Shown here: positions 61,001 through 63,540 of the stretch, in pieces
Layout: the number at the start of each line of letters is the position of its first letter
Position numbering within the stretch: the first letter of the stretch is position 1
From: Nocardia sp. CC227C
GTDB taxonomy: Bacteria; Actinomycetota; Actinomycetes; Mycobacteriales; Mycobacteriaceae
NCBI RefSeq assembly: GCF_030767025.1
Contig: NZ_JASITE010000003.1
Location: 186,001 to 250,000 of the forward strand
Direction: 5' to 3'
DNA length: 64,000 nt
The notes under the pieces: generated by a model
What the model was told of the DNA's origin: nothing
Databases searched by the model: none
Seen by the model: the letters and a program-made list of their open reading frames with translations, nothing else
Made by a program: the position numbers and the translations under genes

Positions 61001-63540
61001 CTCTCGGATTCCGCGACGCGCACCTGACGTTCGATATGGAGGCCGGAACCTTCCGGGTCCGTCTGCTGGTCGACGGCGCCACCCATGCCGGGCCGCCGCT
61101 GACCGAGATGACCGGCCGGTTCATCGTCCGGGACGGGCATATCCTCACCGCCGTCACGGTGCCGCACGAGCCGGTGACCACAGCCGACACCGACGACGAG
61201 ACACGCACGGACACAACGGCGGCCGATCCGATCCCCCGTTCCTTCCGGGCACCCGAGCAGCAGGATCTCACCCCGGCAGCCGTACGCGCCGAGGTGCTCG
61301 ACAACCTGCGCGTCGTCGTTCAAGACGGCATGCGGTGGAATCGGGAGCGGCAGTGCTTCGTAATGCCGGACCGACGTGACGCTTACGTCGGGGTCGGACC
61401 GGTGCCCGACGGCGTGGTGGCCTCGGTGCACGATCGCGCCGACGGTGGCCTCGATATCACGGTGTCGTCGCGGGCCCGGGATACGGATGTGGCGAGAGTG
61501 GTCGCCGGCCGACTGGCGCTCGCCGCTACCGGAGAGCCGCTCGCCGGACCGCTGGCCGAGCTGAAAGTGCTCGCCGCGCATGTCGATCGAGCACGATTCG
61601 ATCCGTCCCGCAGCGCCGAGTTGGCCGCCGTGTGGCGGGATTCGGCGGATCTGGTCGCCGCTCTCGATCGCCATCCCGACAGCGGCGATTGGCGCGCCTC
61701 CCTCGCCGCCCCGCTGTCGCGCTGGCTCGCGCTCGAGGAAGGGGGAGTGCTGGGGGAGCGGCCCCGGTTCGGCCCCGACCTCACCCCCGAGCAGTACGAC
61801 AGCGCCCGCACCGCGCACCTGGACCGGCTCACCGCGGCCCTGGCCGCCGAAGCGGATCTCGATGTGCGCCGCGCCGAATCTCTTACCCTGCACGGTCGGA
61901 TGCGTGAGGAATTGACCCGTCGCATCTTCGATCCGATCTTCACGGGTCCGAACGCCGACGCGATCCGGCGACTGGTGCCCAACGAAACCCTGTACCGCGA
62001 ACTCGACGCCATCAACGCGGCCGTGAACGATCCGTGGCTGGCCGGGTCCGAGCGGCTCGCCGCGCTCGACATCGCGCTGGCCGACCTCGAGCGTTCGCCG
62101 AGTCTGCCCGAGCGGATGCGTGACCTGATCGACTTCGACAGCATGCGGCTGGCGGCGGCGACCTTCGCGGTGGGGCCGGACCTCGGCGCGGCGGTGCTCG
62201 ACCATGCCGACGGCCGTATCGAACTGCGTCAGGACGGACCCGGACACCGAGTCGGCGAGCAGACGACGGTGGATGAGTTCCTGCGTGGCCTCGACCGCGC
62301 CAATCAAGTTGCCGCCGAACGTGGTCTGAGCGTCGAGTACGTGGCTGTCATCCATCGGCCGGTGGACGGCAGGTCCCTGGTGGAGTTGTTGTCCCGACCG
62401 CAGCCGCAGCATCGGCTGCCCGCTGCGCGCAACGAACCGGTGTATCTCTCACCGCCGCGTCCAGCCGTTCCCGCGGCCGCCCGTGGCGCGCACACCATCG
62501 AAGTCGGCGACGGCCGTGGCGGATTCGGCGCCGAGATGCTGCCCGCCGCCGACCGCGCGGGCGGCGGTCTGCTGCTGCAAACCTTCCCCGACACGTATGT
62601 GCTCGCTGCCCAGCGCCGCCGGGATCTCGGCATCCTCGATCCCGCCCCGCTGACACCGCCCGGCTCGGTCACCGTCTTCGGCGACATGTTTTCGATCGGT
62701 GCGGTGCTGAACACCGACGACAACCGCGGCGTGGCCCGCGTATTCGTCAACAATGTGCGAGCGCGCCTCGATGATTCGGCCTACGAGTCGCTCGTGCGCA
62801 CGCTCAGCGCGGTACTCGCCCCGGGCGGCCGGGTAGAGGTGCAGTGGACCATGAAACCGGCGTCTCCGGGCGGCGAACCGGGGGACCGTGGACATATTCG
62901 CGGCGATCTGCTCATGGCGGCGGTCCAGCGCATGTCGCCGGAGATCCGGGCGGCCTTCCATGTCCTGGACGCTCACGAGTTCCCCGGGCCCGGCAACCGC
63001 AACTACCTGTACACGGGCGAGGCGAGCGCACGCAATCGCATCGACCCACCGCCGGCGGATGCGACGTCGCAGCCGGATCGGCGCATGGTGATCGTCTACG
63101 ATCCCGAGGGCACCCACCGTACGCCGCTCGACGACCCGGCCGGAACCGCGTACACACCCCACATTCCGCACGACCGCTCCCCAGCGGCCCTGGAACAGCC
63201 CACCGGCGACCCGAACACCGCACATCTCCCGTCGCTGCGCCAGCACTACATAGCCGAGGTCGAAGGACTACAGGCTTACGAGGACTTCCTCCGCGCCGAA
63301 GGCGCGACCGAGGAAGAGATCGCCCGCGCGCTCCAGCACGAGCGCCGCGAGATCGGCGAGTTCTACAAGGGCGAAACCCCCGAACCGCAGGCGAGTAGGA
63401 TCCGGGCACGCAACTTGGAGAAGTACGGCGACCCACTGGGACCGACGGTGGAGTACCTGCGGCGGAAGGGGCTCAGTTGGGCGCAGATAATCGATGGTTC
63501 GAAACGTCCGGGCGGCGGTGATCTGGGGTTGAACAAATGA
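45046..63540 (+). CDS. Giant 2: 6164-residue multi-enzyme polymorphic-toxin-like protein
   Basis: One uninterrupted 18.5-kb frame. Order: WXG100-like N-terminus; disordered linker; five DUF1023 alpha/beta-hydrolases, with a glutamine-deamidase-like (Tox-PL) domain between the first and second; glycerophosphodiesterase; Tox-PL 2; kinase-like 1 and 2; Tox-PL 3; nucleotidyltransferase; GHKL ATPase; kinase-like 3; phosphopantetheinyl transferase; an unassigned helical region (61255-62440); methyltransferase-like domain; and a compact C-terminal domain of the kind that ends polymorphic toxins. Most catalytic residues are present, in contrast to giant 1. Whether it is one secreted toxin, processed into parts, or a biosynthetic/regulatory megaprotein cannot be decided from sequence. 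Confidence 0.9.
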   Translation: MAITIPPWLEWLEWVAGTDWPHGNEDLQKQMGESMHDLADRIRDRILSDADIAAASTKNAYPAGEGVEQMAAALKEIRSALGELANGYDEAGDVAIKFAAQIRSNKLNGIFSLAWLFGELMYAWLAGPGGPLIQATAIARTQFVFRWMGQLLERFIGQLLARLAMSEAAKQFLTRFVYEIVQEAVVEVIQGTSQEVLVQNMLVDDGFQDKVDWGAVTENAHISAWAGAAGGLGGHAMHNLMNRTPLGDSGWQGAIKGAVTGAGAGLAGAGGAYLATGLITDNWAFDPRMLTGGALSGMGPSMIYGARSLSDYGGGPMPVGPRVGITMPGSNIGAGAGPAPGGSDGSVSHGGSPRTTGDSGNGSGGTTNSGTSGSSANGMTPTTPTGSGGGSPPSGAGGGDTRSSGDAAAAEPRSSDTAAPGAPGNRAESGGNGDGAGQNGSGTTNSGASTNSAGDSGSDGSGSGDAQTGGTNGSGPDARGDGAGDGESRHSASERDGTGARGDSATSTASSGDFAPTGPTGAAAGNADGSSPLAATSGTGALPGAGAPGSAATGAAGAAVSPGSSTPSPGSTSAGPSSAGQHPGASAAQPANRPATPVTEGRSPAAEAGSSPVQSGTAPTPRSAADPTAGPQAAAPRAAAADSAAPPGAPADPAPAIQAASTGSEVPQARQLSAPDIDDTGVRVPGADPAATSEDGAVLPPPLAAAGPVRTDAAVRQRTTHGDTDTQADADVTTEPDAFDTDHDSGDIGAGNTTSPDTEAGADTRPDSDSVLPKDHSRPTGAERDLAKAALAQLGTDARAADLLHGNTGADTAERAADRARDNARWWNSLDADHQQAMIRTHPDVIGNAPGVDPPAADRANRLQVARELADLQGRDTLDRAQRAQLRNLLATERALAEAAARADRMPSRPDVRVLAFDSTAFDGKGRAAIAIGDISTADHVSWHVPGRGQTVGNLSVPLSSALTHHDAATSISRGGDSVATVAWIGYDVPSAGPFRGMIQVTRLGRARAGAELLVRDIAAVNAVRTVDNSAGAPTTRVFAHHYGVDVAKIAGAEGRLGGLADDVVMTGLSSAPDIDAAHFGDDVRLQVPTAVNGLYGLVTPVLPNREEPPVGVPTSAMYRLDVIAADQAGSVSHPGPDLDPDAAPSRARNNCGELALWNAAARTGNGAIAVPAAGSIGPEGMTADAVQRAAGGDLTPVHGTRKRSAHQMIADGLKHMGGKSTVLVVDEQAGPVDGPGVGSHAYVMYHDPDTGKLMVDDPRVGPPFEFDPDNAPNVQGTWGVFYGAEGELLRPRSALAVQPGERPVSRVGQTDEEQPADGTVPKPVSPYRPPDPVAPQPDAVSRSASDPVVASDPELAALRSDRPVTPDERALARAALDRLAPGAEPNRLLHDDPGPDLMPAARSRAAENAQWWDALNPPGDPTGRLSTSQEALVRVHPEIIGSADGVPATVRDRANRLAIDRELAELRGRPPKQLGKSDTQRLANLETTVAALADADRMATEVAQHTGEPAPAVHVLAYESGEFGGKGKAVVAFGDIDTANSVSWHAPGVKTSLRKLAWNLDFARNHYQVTAGKYDGSVASIAWLGYDAPESKLKAFRIGQAQAGGALLARDIAAFNAGRAARAAEAGVSAARNHVFGHSFGSTTVSAAGANARLRGEISTLTLAASPGAATVDHAREFGLGARNVYVATLASDPVTWIGGNRAGWFSRVFGVGIDPAVATFGARRVTAEYPNLPKFRDPGRIHTRYYDFIDDARTRPTEALENFGRIAADLGDTATREARRTGDGDANVFTRVLRGVPKIDPATDTGIDDGSRGHRGTGSTPARAETGMPARGPGSVLPTDPPPTDGDRDIARQALDRRADAAGLLPGSSPRRLLLHGDHSDADVCAPARAQARTTVQWWQSLSPRQQAAVLAVHPEVLGNADGIPAAVRDLANRLAIVRDLTELRGRDFGKLDKDQQQRIRNLETTVAALADAERYAREVAQRNGRTPPPVQLLSYDAVVFGGKGRAVLAFGDVDTAHSVSWHVSGMKTKVQELWWNAKFARNHYEATLDSDPDGAVTSIAWLGYDAPAGFSQAFRTTQAEAGGALLARDIVAFNATRAVAADRGGPTLPVNHVFGHSYGSTTASFAGRDGRLAGEVATITLAASPGAGPIGHAAQFGIGLTNVFVATQSTDPITRLGANRPGPRLGLGIDPSIEGFGARRLAAEYPETHRFSDPQQHHKQYYDVVDAARAQPTEALANFGRIAAGRADAVIAEAHRLGSDDAPVLSRVIRGIPKVDPAATVGSDDGTRGYRVVPHAAAPTAAVLPGDPSLTAREWQDAATAFARRAAMVGLDPGTAPQRLLVHPDYDMGDIVAVAEHTDANARWWQALSVTERAAVLRACPEIVGNADGIPARDRNDALRLLIRREWASLGSQVDSPELRRRLFGSTRAGDLDPGRRQMVMRLLFQPGQEVSEAGGRTMVQGSDAEKQPGKIFKRPPPLQELLRALTAPQQQQLRNLIAVTEMLAAAGRRAVDLPGSPPVQVLSYNSSVFHGDGRAVIAFGDVDTADTVSWLVPGLETTIRTMPSSLGAVGNHYDAAARSAPGQRVAAVAWLGYDAPSGRQKWAEYARLDPAAAGARQLWRDVVAFNAARRFLAARGGTAEVGNHLFGHGYGSTLLGCAGVNGLLAGQIASVTMVGSPGAGPMTHAREFGIGADNVYVATASVDRLAWQGADSAGDLTGAKRRLLGIDPATTHFGAVRVRAELPADPRFVSGLQERIQYFWFTDRSRTTPTEALANFARIATGHGDRATLEAHRPGAHEATEIHGRITDVPADPAMARSGVVQPTPQQLEAARAALARWAPDATPGDLLPPDPSGGARVAQDAAVAARRQGLSAAAQSDAAVTAYATRAREQTEASRAHADRIARWWDSLTDTERAALPLVYADAIAENQGLPATARDQANRLRITRDLEAFFARRPPERGTIESLLLPGELSPYERAHLSNLLETRRALAVADARAQSMPGRPKVTVLSYDATTFDHRGRAVVAIGDIDTADSVFWLVPGIKTTIRKLDGYVNWVGNFREAAMRKAPGKDIAGIVWIGYHTPEIDADTGRPHRAREGGLRLLSDVTGFHARRAALAETNGLPLPEHRIVGHSYGTPTTSWAATGGILAGVVDQIVLLASPGAGPMRHASDFGLGAANLYVATSTADPIGRLGGPAPGVTNRVARFVKKLGLGVDPTIEEFGARRFESELPRRPEFKGLVNAHRGYYQYDDGSAEIPTEPLNHVAEILAGRGDDLQLAPYRPKKKLLQRVKFWETLDPENTREARRQQPLPPWADPSMRESPQPPQVTAHRGGRALWAENTLGAFDNAMRLGVDSIELDVGMTRDGVPVIHHDQKIDGGTARDTGPVRPNDRDHPYVGKRISELDFDQIRTLDTGVAHEGFTATQDPLRGSRIPSLEEAARLAVGRGITLDVEIKIDPSWSDARVRQLVLATAEIMSQHGVPYRVRSFDWRALAEAAALPDGLTPPLDRVALISPRTATPAWMNGLDGGVSLLERARGMVAQRLRRPHPFGGDIPAAARAAGATLVSPDTSMVTAEFMRQAGDLPVSVWTVNSRADMARLVDLGVAELITDRPDLLRAVLADRGLVLPPPAEPNNDCAPWALAQVRALTGSSTITVPEGVGPSGLSASQLAEHAGGALRPADDHRAVADRLSALGDGAQAIVVDEYHGGADRHGVGAHAYVLSNENGRIVVRDLLSAQPHGFPPRTHRDIRGTWAVFFDRSGIAVDPRDPELVAAGRRDEPAPRTRIGATDPGDGRVEPNESATHNRSDEPVRDVLEKGEPVRVELLASGPSEHGNSVYRVEFADGSAYVYKPLSGQTRGAIPIPESGPAIREAAFYRMDQLFGFGLVPPTILWEGPRGLGSLMAFVADTRPRRLVDEYSLPDQHMVAVLDYVGANYDRNGFNYLTDANGRVVPIDNEAAFLVGAGKPGIRSGFVAKHRDRALDPDVLASVRAVDHTRLEEILTEFGVEPEAVAGAVDRLREIQSEGRITASMWPGRISDVPPAIETPAPAETAAATSSQPTIGEPGGARPADPGDTDPRVPDGRKPKGWRRLLGRLVRGNAADGIAAPPPADGSAPRQRADAAPWQADEDAMAARGPVVDELPLSPHLHVHEAFRVEFADGSVWVYKPGAGEDRVRLVVPESGLAAREIFVYRLDRLLRFGLVPPTIPYQGSHGPGSLMRFEPRTSPGRLPGEYSAEQRAMMAALDYISGASDRNRSNYLTSESGDVVPIDHGQTAPVDGDSFHQPSEFLPAGAGTLDRHGMTSEFVLSELNQRLPRSVLARVRALDPADLAAMMRDLGLEPAAVDGALARLEEIKRNGRITGESWLDLDRSDPEHGLLVPRGAGAGVVRIDTEPVTFNTCAWRALHRLFDRFRHEAIDPPDAPPGPAGMSAGDLENAAGGRLQKFGSHNDYETLLNELGEGAAVLVVDHLVGPVDAHGVGAHAYLITNDADGLRVYDPETGRIEPFRSWGPTRDTQGTYAVVYHPDGTPVRPVDEHAPASDRIDVGIGATDPGRPAAGRPLPVEVSAFIEQLRGFNCEAAALGAVAANVYRAEPRPTADIDLVIRALGDVPERLSAAGFRVTTVRDDEGDIYLIRLHGNGLAADIFVANTPVQHAALDRAADGVISIEDVIIFKLLAGRPKDRDDIAAVLAAGHVLDTNYIQRVAAEWELTHAWTSAADTAGVQSGGPVRRVEIPITQGDITATADSRRAIQDLMADWSDVDQRDAAELLTSELVGNVPRHAGTDGRFVVSVVGETGHRVLRVEVSDESPTVPARREADLDDDSGRGMQFLDLMSHAHGVDVHPGSEFAKTIWFELHESPSGGEDSDASTPEVGPDADDGGSADRMPWRMSPEETAALGDIVDEQPLDDLGNLFRVEFADGTVRVYRTELDSEEMAEYRIPASGLAAREAATWVLDHMLEAGLVPRVRLWQGGHGPGSLTDFVPHRPGLPIEEYPTVQRQLAAVLDYVTGHIDRNASNWATLPSEPDDPAAPRRLVLFDNTDVLPEGPESFTFTDEVDGSLIGRIRSPFVLATLNESLDPSVLEHVSVLDTRMLRAHLRELGIEPDAIEGMLARLDEIRAAGRITGHAWPGLGLPDPERLGTVEPGEPGTVGALLPEAEIHTAEIVGQERGAYLLAEERAALIDDQTSAKRRIEVTQARTAVRRALAALGHPDFPVLKGPKREPVWPDGVVGSITHKDGYYVAAVADAQDVRSIGIDAEDHEAMPEAALSMATLPEEMAWLQEVGEHGGVHWDRVLFSAKESVYKAWYPLTGRALGFRDAHLTFDMEAGTFRVRLLVDGATHAGPPLTEMTGRFIVRDGHILTAVTVPHEPVTTADTDDETRTDTTAADPIPRSFRAPEQQDLTPAAVRAEVLDNLRVVVQDGMRWNRERQCFVMPDRRDAYVGVGPVPDGVVASVHDRADGGLDITVSSRARDTDVARVVAGRLALAATGEPLAGPLAELKVLAAHVDRARFDPSRSAELAAVWRDSADLVAALDRHPDSGDWRASLAAPLSRWLALEEGGVLGERPRFGPDLTPEQYDSARTAHLDRLTAALAAEADLDVRRAESLTLHGRMREELTRRIFDPIFTGPNADAIRRLVPNETLYRELDAINAAVNDPWLAGSERLAALDIALADLERSPSLPERMRDLIDFDSMRLAAATFAVGPDLGAAVLDHADGRIELRQDGPGHRVGEQTTVDEFLRGLDRANQVAAERGLSVEYVAVIHRPVDGRSLVELLSRPQPQHRLPAARNEPVYLSPPRPAVPAAARGAHTIEVGDGRGGFGAEMLPAADRAGGGLLLQTFPDTYVLAAQRRRDLGILDPAPLTPPGSVTVFGDMFSIGAVLNTDDNRGVARVFVNNVRARLDDSAYESLVRTLSAVLAPGGRVEVQWTMKPASPGGEPGDRGHIRGDLLMAAVQRMSPEIRAAFHVLDAHEFPGPGNRNYLYTGEASARNRIDPPPADATSQPDRRMVIVYDPEGTHRTPLDDPAGTAYTPHIPHDRSPAALEQPTGDPNTAHLPSLRQHYIAEVEGLQAYEDFLRAEGATEEEIARALQHERREIGEFYKGETPEPQASRIRARNLEKYGDPLGPTVEYLRRKGLSWAQIIDGSKRPGGGDLGLNK
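47350..48400 (+). other. Giant 2: DUF1023 alpha/beta-hydrolase 1, nucleophile lost
   Basis: Residues about 769-1118. NARWWNSL, HPDVIGNAPGVDP, VRVLAFDSTAFDGKGRAAIA, DHVSWHVPG and VAWIGYDVPS match the DUF1023 (Abhydrolase_8) pattern. The nucleophile elbow GHSYGS reads AHHYGVD, placing His1042 at the Ser. The C-terminal GARR...YYD part is missing. It is probably inactive. Confidence 0.75.
48480..48915 (+). other. Giant 2: papain-like glutamine-deamidase domain 1 (Tox-PL)
   Basis: Residues about 1146-1290. NNCGELALWNA gives Cys1152, GVGSHAYVMYHD gives His1241 and MVDDPRVG gives Asp1257/1258, the Cys-His-Asp triad of Tox-PL deamidases that convert Gln to Glu in host proteins. VQGTWGVFYG closes the domain. 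It is inserted between DUF1023 copies 1 and 2. Confidence 0.75.
49140..50470 (+). other. Giant 2: DUF1023 alpha/beta-hydrolase 2, intact Ser
   Basis: Residues about 1365-1809. Complete pattern: HPEIIGSADGVPATVRD, VHVLAYESGEFGGKGKAVVA, NSVSWHAPG, IAWLGYDAPE, then the elbow FGHSFGSTT with Ser1640, LAASPGAATVDHAREFG and FGARRVTAEYPN. Substrate unknown. A 31-bp stretch (49855-49885) is identical to 51295-51325 in copy 3. Confidence 0.85.
50580..51920 (+). other. Giant 2: DUF1023 alpha/beta-hydrolase 3, intact Ser
   Basis: Residues about 1845-2292. The elbow FGHSYGSTT has Ser2120; HPEVLGNADGIPAAVRD, NGRTPPPVQLLSYDAVVFGG, HSVSWHVSG, IAWLGYDAPA and FGARRLAAEYPE follow the family. It is the closest paralogue of copy 2 at both protein and DNA level. 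Confidence 0.85.
51970..53510 (+). other. Giant 2: DUF1023 alpha/beta-hydrolase 4, Ser replaced by Gly
   Basis: Residues about 2309-2822. CPEIVGNADGIPARDRND, DTVSWLVPG and VAWLGYDAPS are normal. The elbow reads FGHGYGSTL, with Gly2653 in place of the nucleophilic Ser. An insertion of about 50 residues (52370-52500) precedes the core. Hydrolytic activity is not expected. Confidence 0.8.
53520..54950 (+). other. Giant 2: DUF1023 alpha/beta-hydrolase 5, intact Ser
   Basis: Residues about 2826-3302. VTVLSYDATTFDHRGRAVVA, DSVFWLVPG, IVWIGYHTPE, then VGHSYGTPTTSW with Ser3136, LLASPGAGPMRHASDFGLG and FGARRFESELPR. The N-terminal helical part has an extra Ala-rich insertion. It borders directly on the glycerophosphodiesterase domain. 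Confidence 0.83.
55021..55920 (+). other. Giant 2: glycerophosphodiester phosphodiesterase domain
   Basis: Residues about 3326-3625. GDPD signature: VTAHRGGRALWAENTLGAF (catalytic His3333 with Arg and ENT), SIELDVGMTRDGVPVIHHD (Glu3360, Asp3362, His3374/3375), LDVEIKI and the closing SVWTVNSRADMARLVDLGV with TDRPDLL. All usual metal-binding and catalytic residues are present. It would cleave glycerophosphodiesters or related phospholipid head groups; some GDPD-fold toxins act as phospholipase D. Confidence 0.88.
55940..56345 (+). other. Giant 2: papain-like glutamine-deamidase domain 2 (Tox-PL)
   Basis: Residues about 3632-3767. NNDCAPWALAQVRALTG gives Cys3640, GVGAHAYVLSN gives His3721 and IVVRDLLS gives Asp3736. 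It is the nearest relative of the degenerate domain in giant 1. Its DNA shares a 24-bp identical stretch (56191-56214) with domain 3 (58489-58512). Confidence 0.78.
56485..57165 (+). other. Giant 2: PI3/4-kinase-like domain 1
   Basis: Residues about 3814-4040. VEFADGSAYVYKP gives Lys3855; VVAVLDYVGANYDRNGFNYL carries Asp3941 and Asn3946; RVVPIDNEAAF supplies Asp3959. This order (Lys, DRxxxN, IDxxxxF) is that of the PI3/PI4-kinase/HipA-like fold. The substrate could be protein or lipid; not predictable. Confidence 0.65.
57436..58170 (+). other. Giant 2: PI3/4-kinase-like domain 2
   Basis: Residues about 4131-4375. VEFADGSVWVYKPG (Lys4171), MAALDYISGASDRNRSNYL (Asp4257, Asn4262) and DVVPIDHGQTA (Asp4275). 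It is clearly paralogous to domain 1, including the C-terminal helices with EEIKRNGRITGESW against REIQSEGRITASMW. Confidence 0.65.
58235..58660 (+). other. Giant 2: papain-like glutamine-deamidase domain 3 (Tox-PL)
   Basis: Residues about 4397-4538. TFNTCAWRALHRLFD gives Cys4405, GVGAHAYLITN gives His4487 and LRVYDPETG gives Asp4502; DTQGTYAVVYHPDG closes it. The triad is complete. Confidence 0.78.
58741..59200 (+). other. Giant 2: nucleotidyltransferase domain
   Basis: Residues about 4566-4718. LGAVAANVYRAEPRPTADID (Asp4604 and Asp4606, the DxD metal pair) followed by LVIRAL, then ADIFVANTPV and SIEDVIIFKLLAGRPKDRDD. This is the AbiEii/MNT-like nucleotidyltransferase arrangement seen in toxin-antitoxin and defence systems, which transfer a nucleotide to protein or tRNA. 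Confidence 0.68.
59245..59640 (+). other. Giant 2: GHKL (SpoIIAB-like) ATPase domain
   Basis: Residues about 4734-4865. AAELLTSELVGNVPRHAGTD is the N-box (Asn4782), VEVSDESPTVP the G1-type Asp strand, and DSGRGMQFLDLMSHAHGV the G2 box. This matches anti-sigma/RsbW-type serine-kinase ATPases common in actinomycetes. Finding it inside a toxin-like chain is unusual. Confidence 0.72.
59715..60460 (+). other. Giant 2: PI3/4-kinase-like domain 3, Lys replaced by Arg
   Basis: Residues about 4891-5138. VEFADGTVRVYRTE places Arg4932 where domains 1 and 2 have the ATP-binding Lys. LAAVLDYVTGHIDRNASNWA keeps Asp5018 and Asn5023, and RLVLFDNTDVL keeps the metal Asp. Activity may be reduced or lost. Confidence 0.6.
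60495..61190 (+). other. Giant 2: 4'-phosphopantetheinyl transferase domain
   Basis: Residues about 5151-5382. EntD/PptT-type signature: VGSITHKDGYYVAAVA, SIGIDAEDHEAM (Asp5262, Glu5264) and LFSAKESVYKAWYPLTGRAL (Lys5305, Glu5306, Lys5310), followed by a FRVRLLVDG strand and HILTAVTVP. Such enzymes transfer phosphopantetheine from CoA to carrier proteins. All key residues are present. The preceding ERGAYLLAEERAALIDD region matches the N-terminal half of the family. Confidence 0.85.
62440..63050 (+). other. Giant 2: SAM-methyltransferase-like domain
   Basis: Residues about 5799-6002. HTIEVGDGRGGFGAEML resembles motif I of class I methyltransferases (Glu5819-Val-Gly-Asp-Gly-Arg-Gly). SVTVFGDMFSIG, NNVRARLDDSAYESLVRTLS and AVLAPGGRVEVQWTM follow in the expected order of post-motif strands. 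Motif I is slightly atypical (second position of the GxG loop Asp), so cofactor binding is likely but unproven. Confidence 0.6.
63214..63540 (+). other. Giant 2: toxin-type C-terminal domain
   Basis: Residues about 6057-6164. LRQHYIAEVEGLQAYEDFLR, EEIARALQHERREIGEFYKG, RARNLEKYGDPLGPTVEYLR and LSWAQIIDGSKRPGGGDLG. The RNxxKYGDPLGPTxxxLRxKGxSWxxII...RP pattern is one I associate with the C-terminal tip of many polymorphic toxins. No catalytic mechanism is known to me. Its terminal location fits an effector tip. Confidence 0.6.

Noticed and set aside
59641..62412. Minus-strand frame of about 920 codons opposite the kinase 3/PPTase region
   Set aside because: The plus strand carries clear conserved motifs here (DRNxxxN, GIDAE, KES). 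The antisense frame is a third-position GC shadow.
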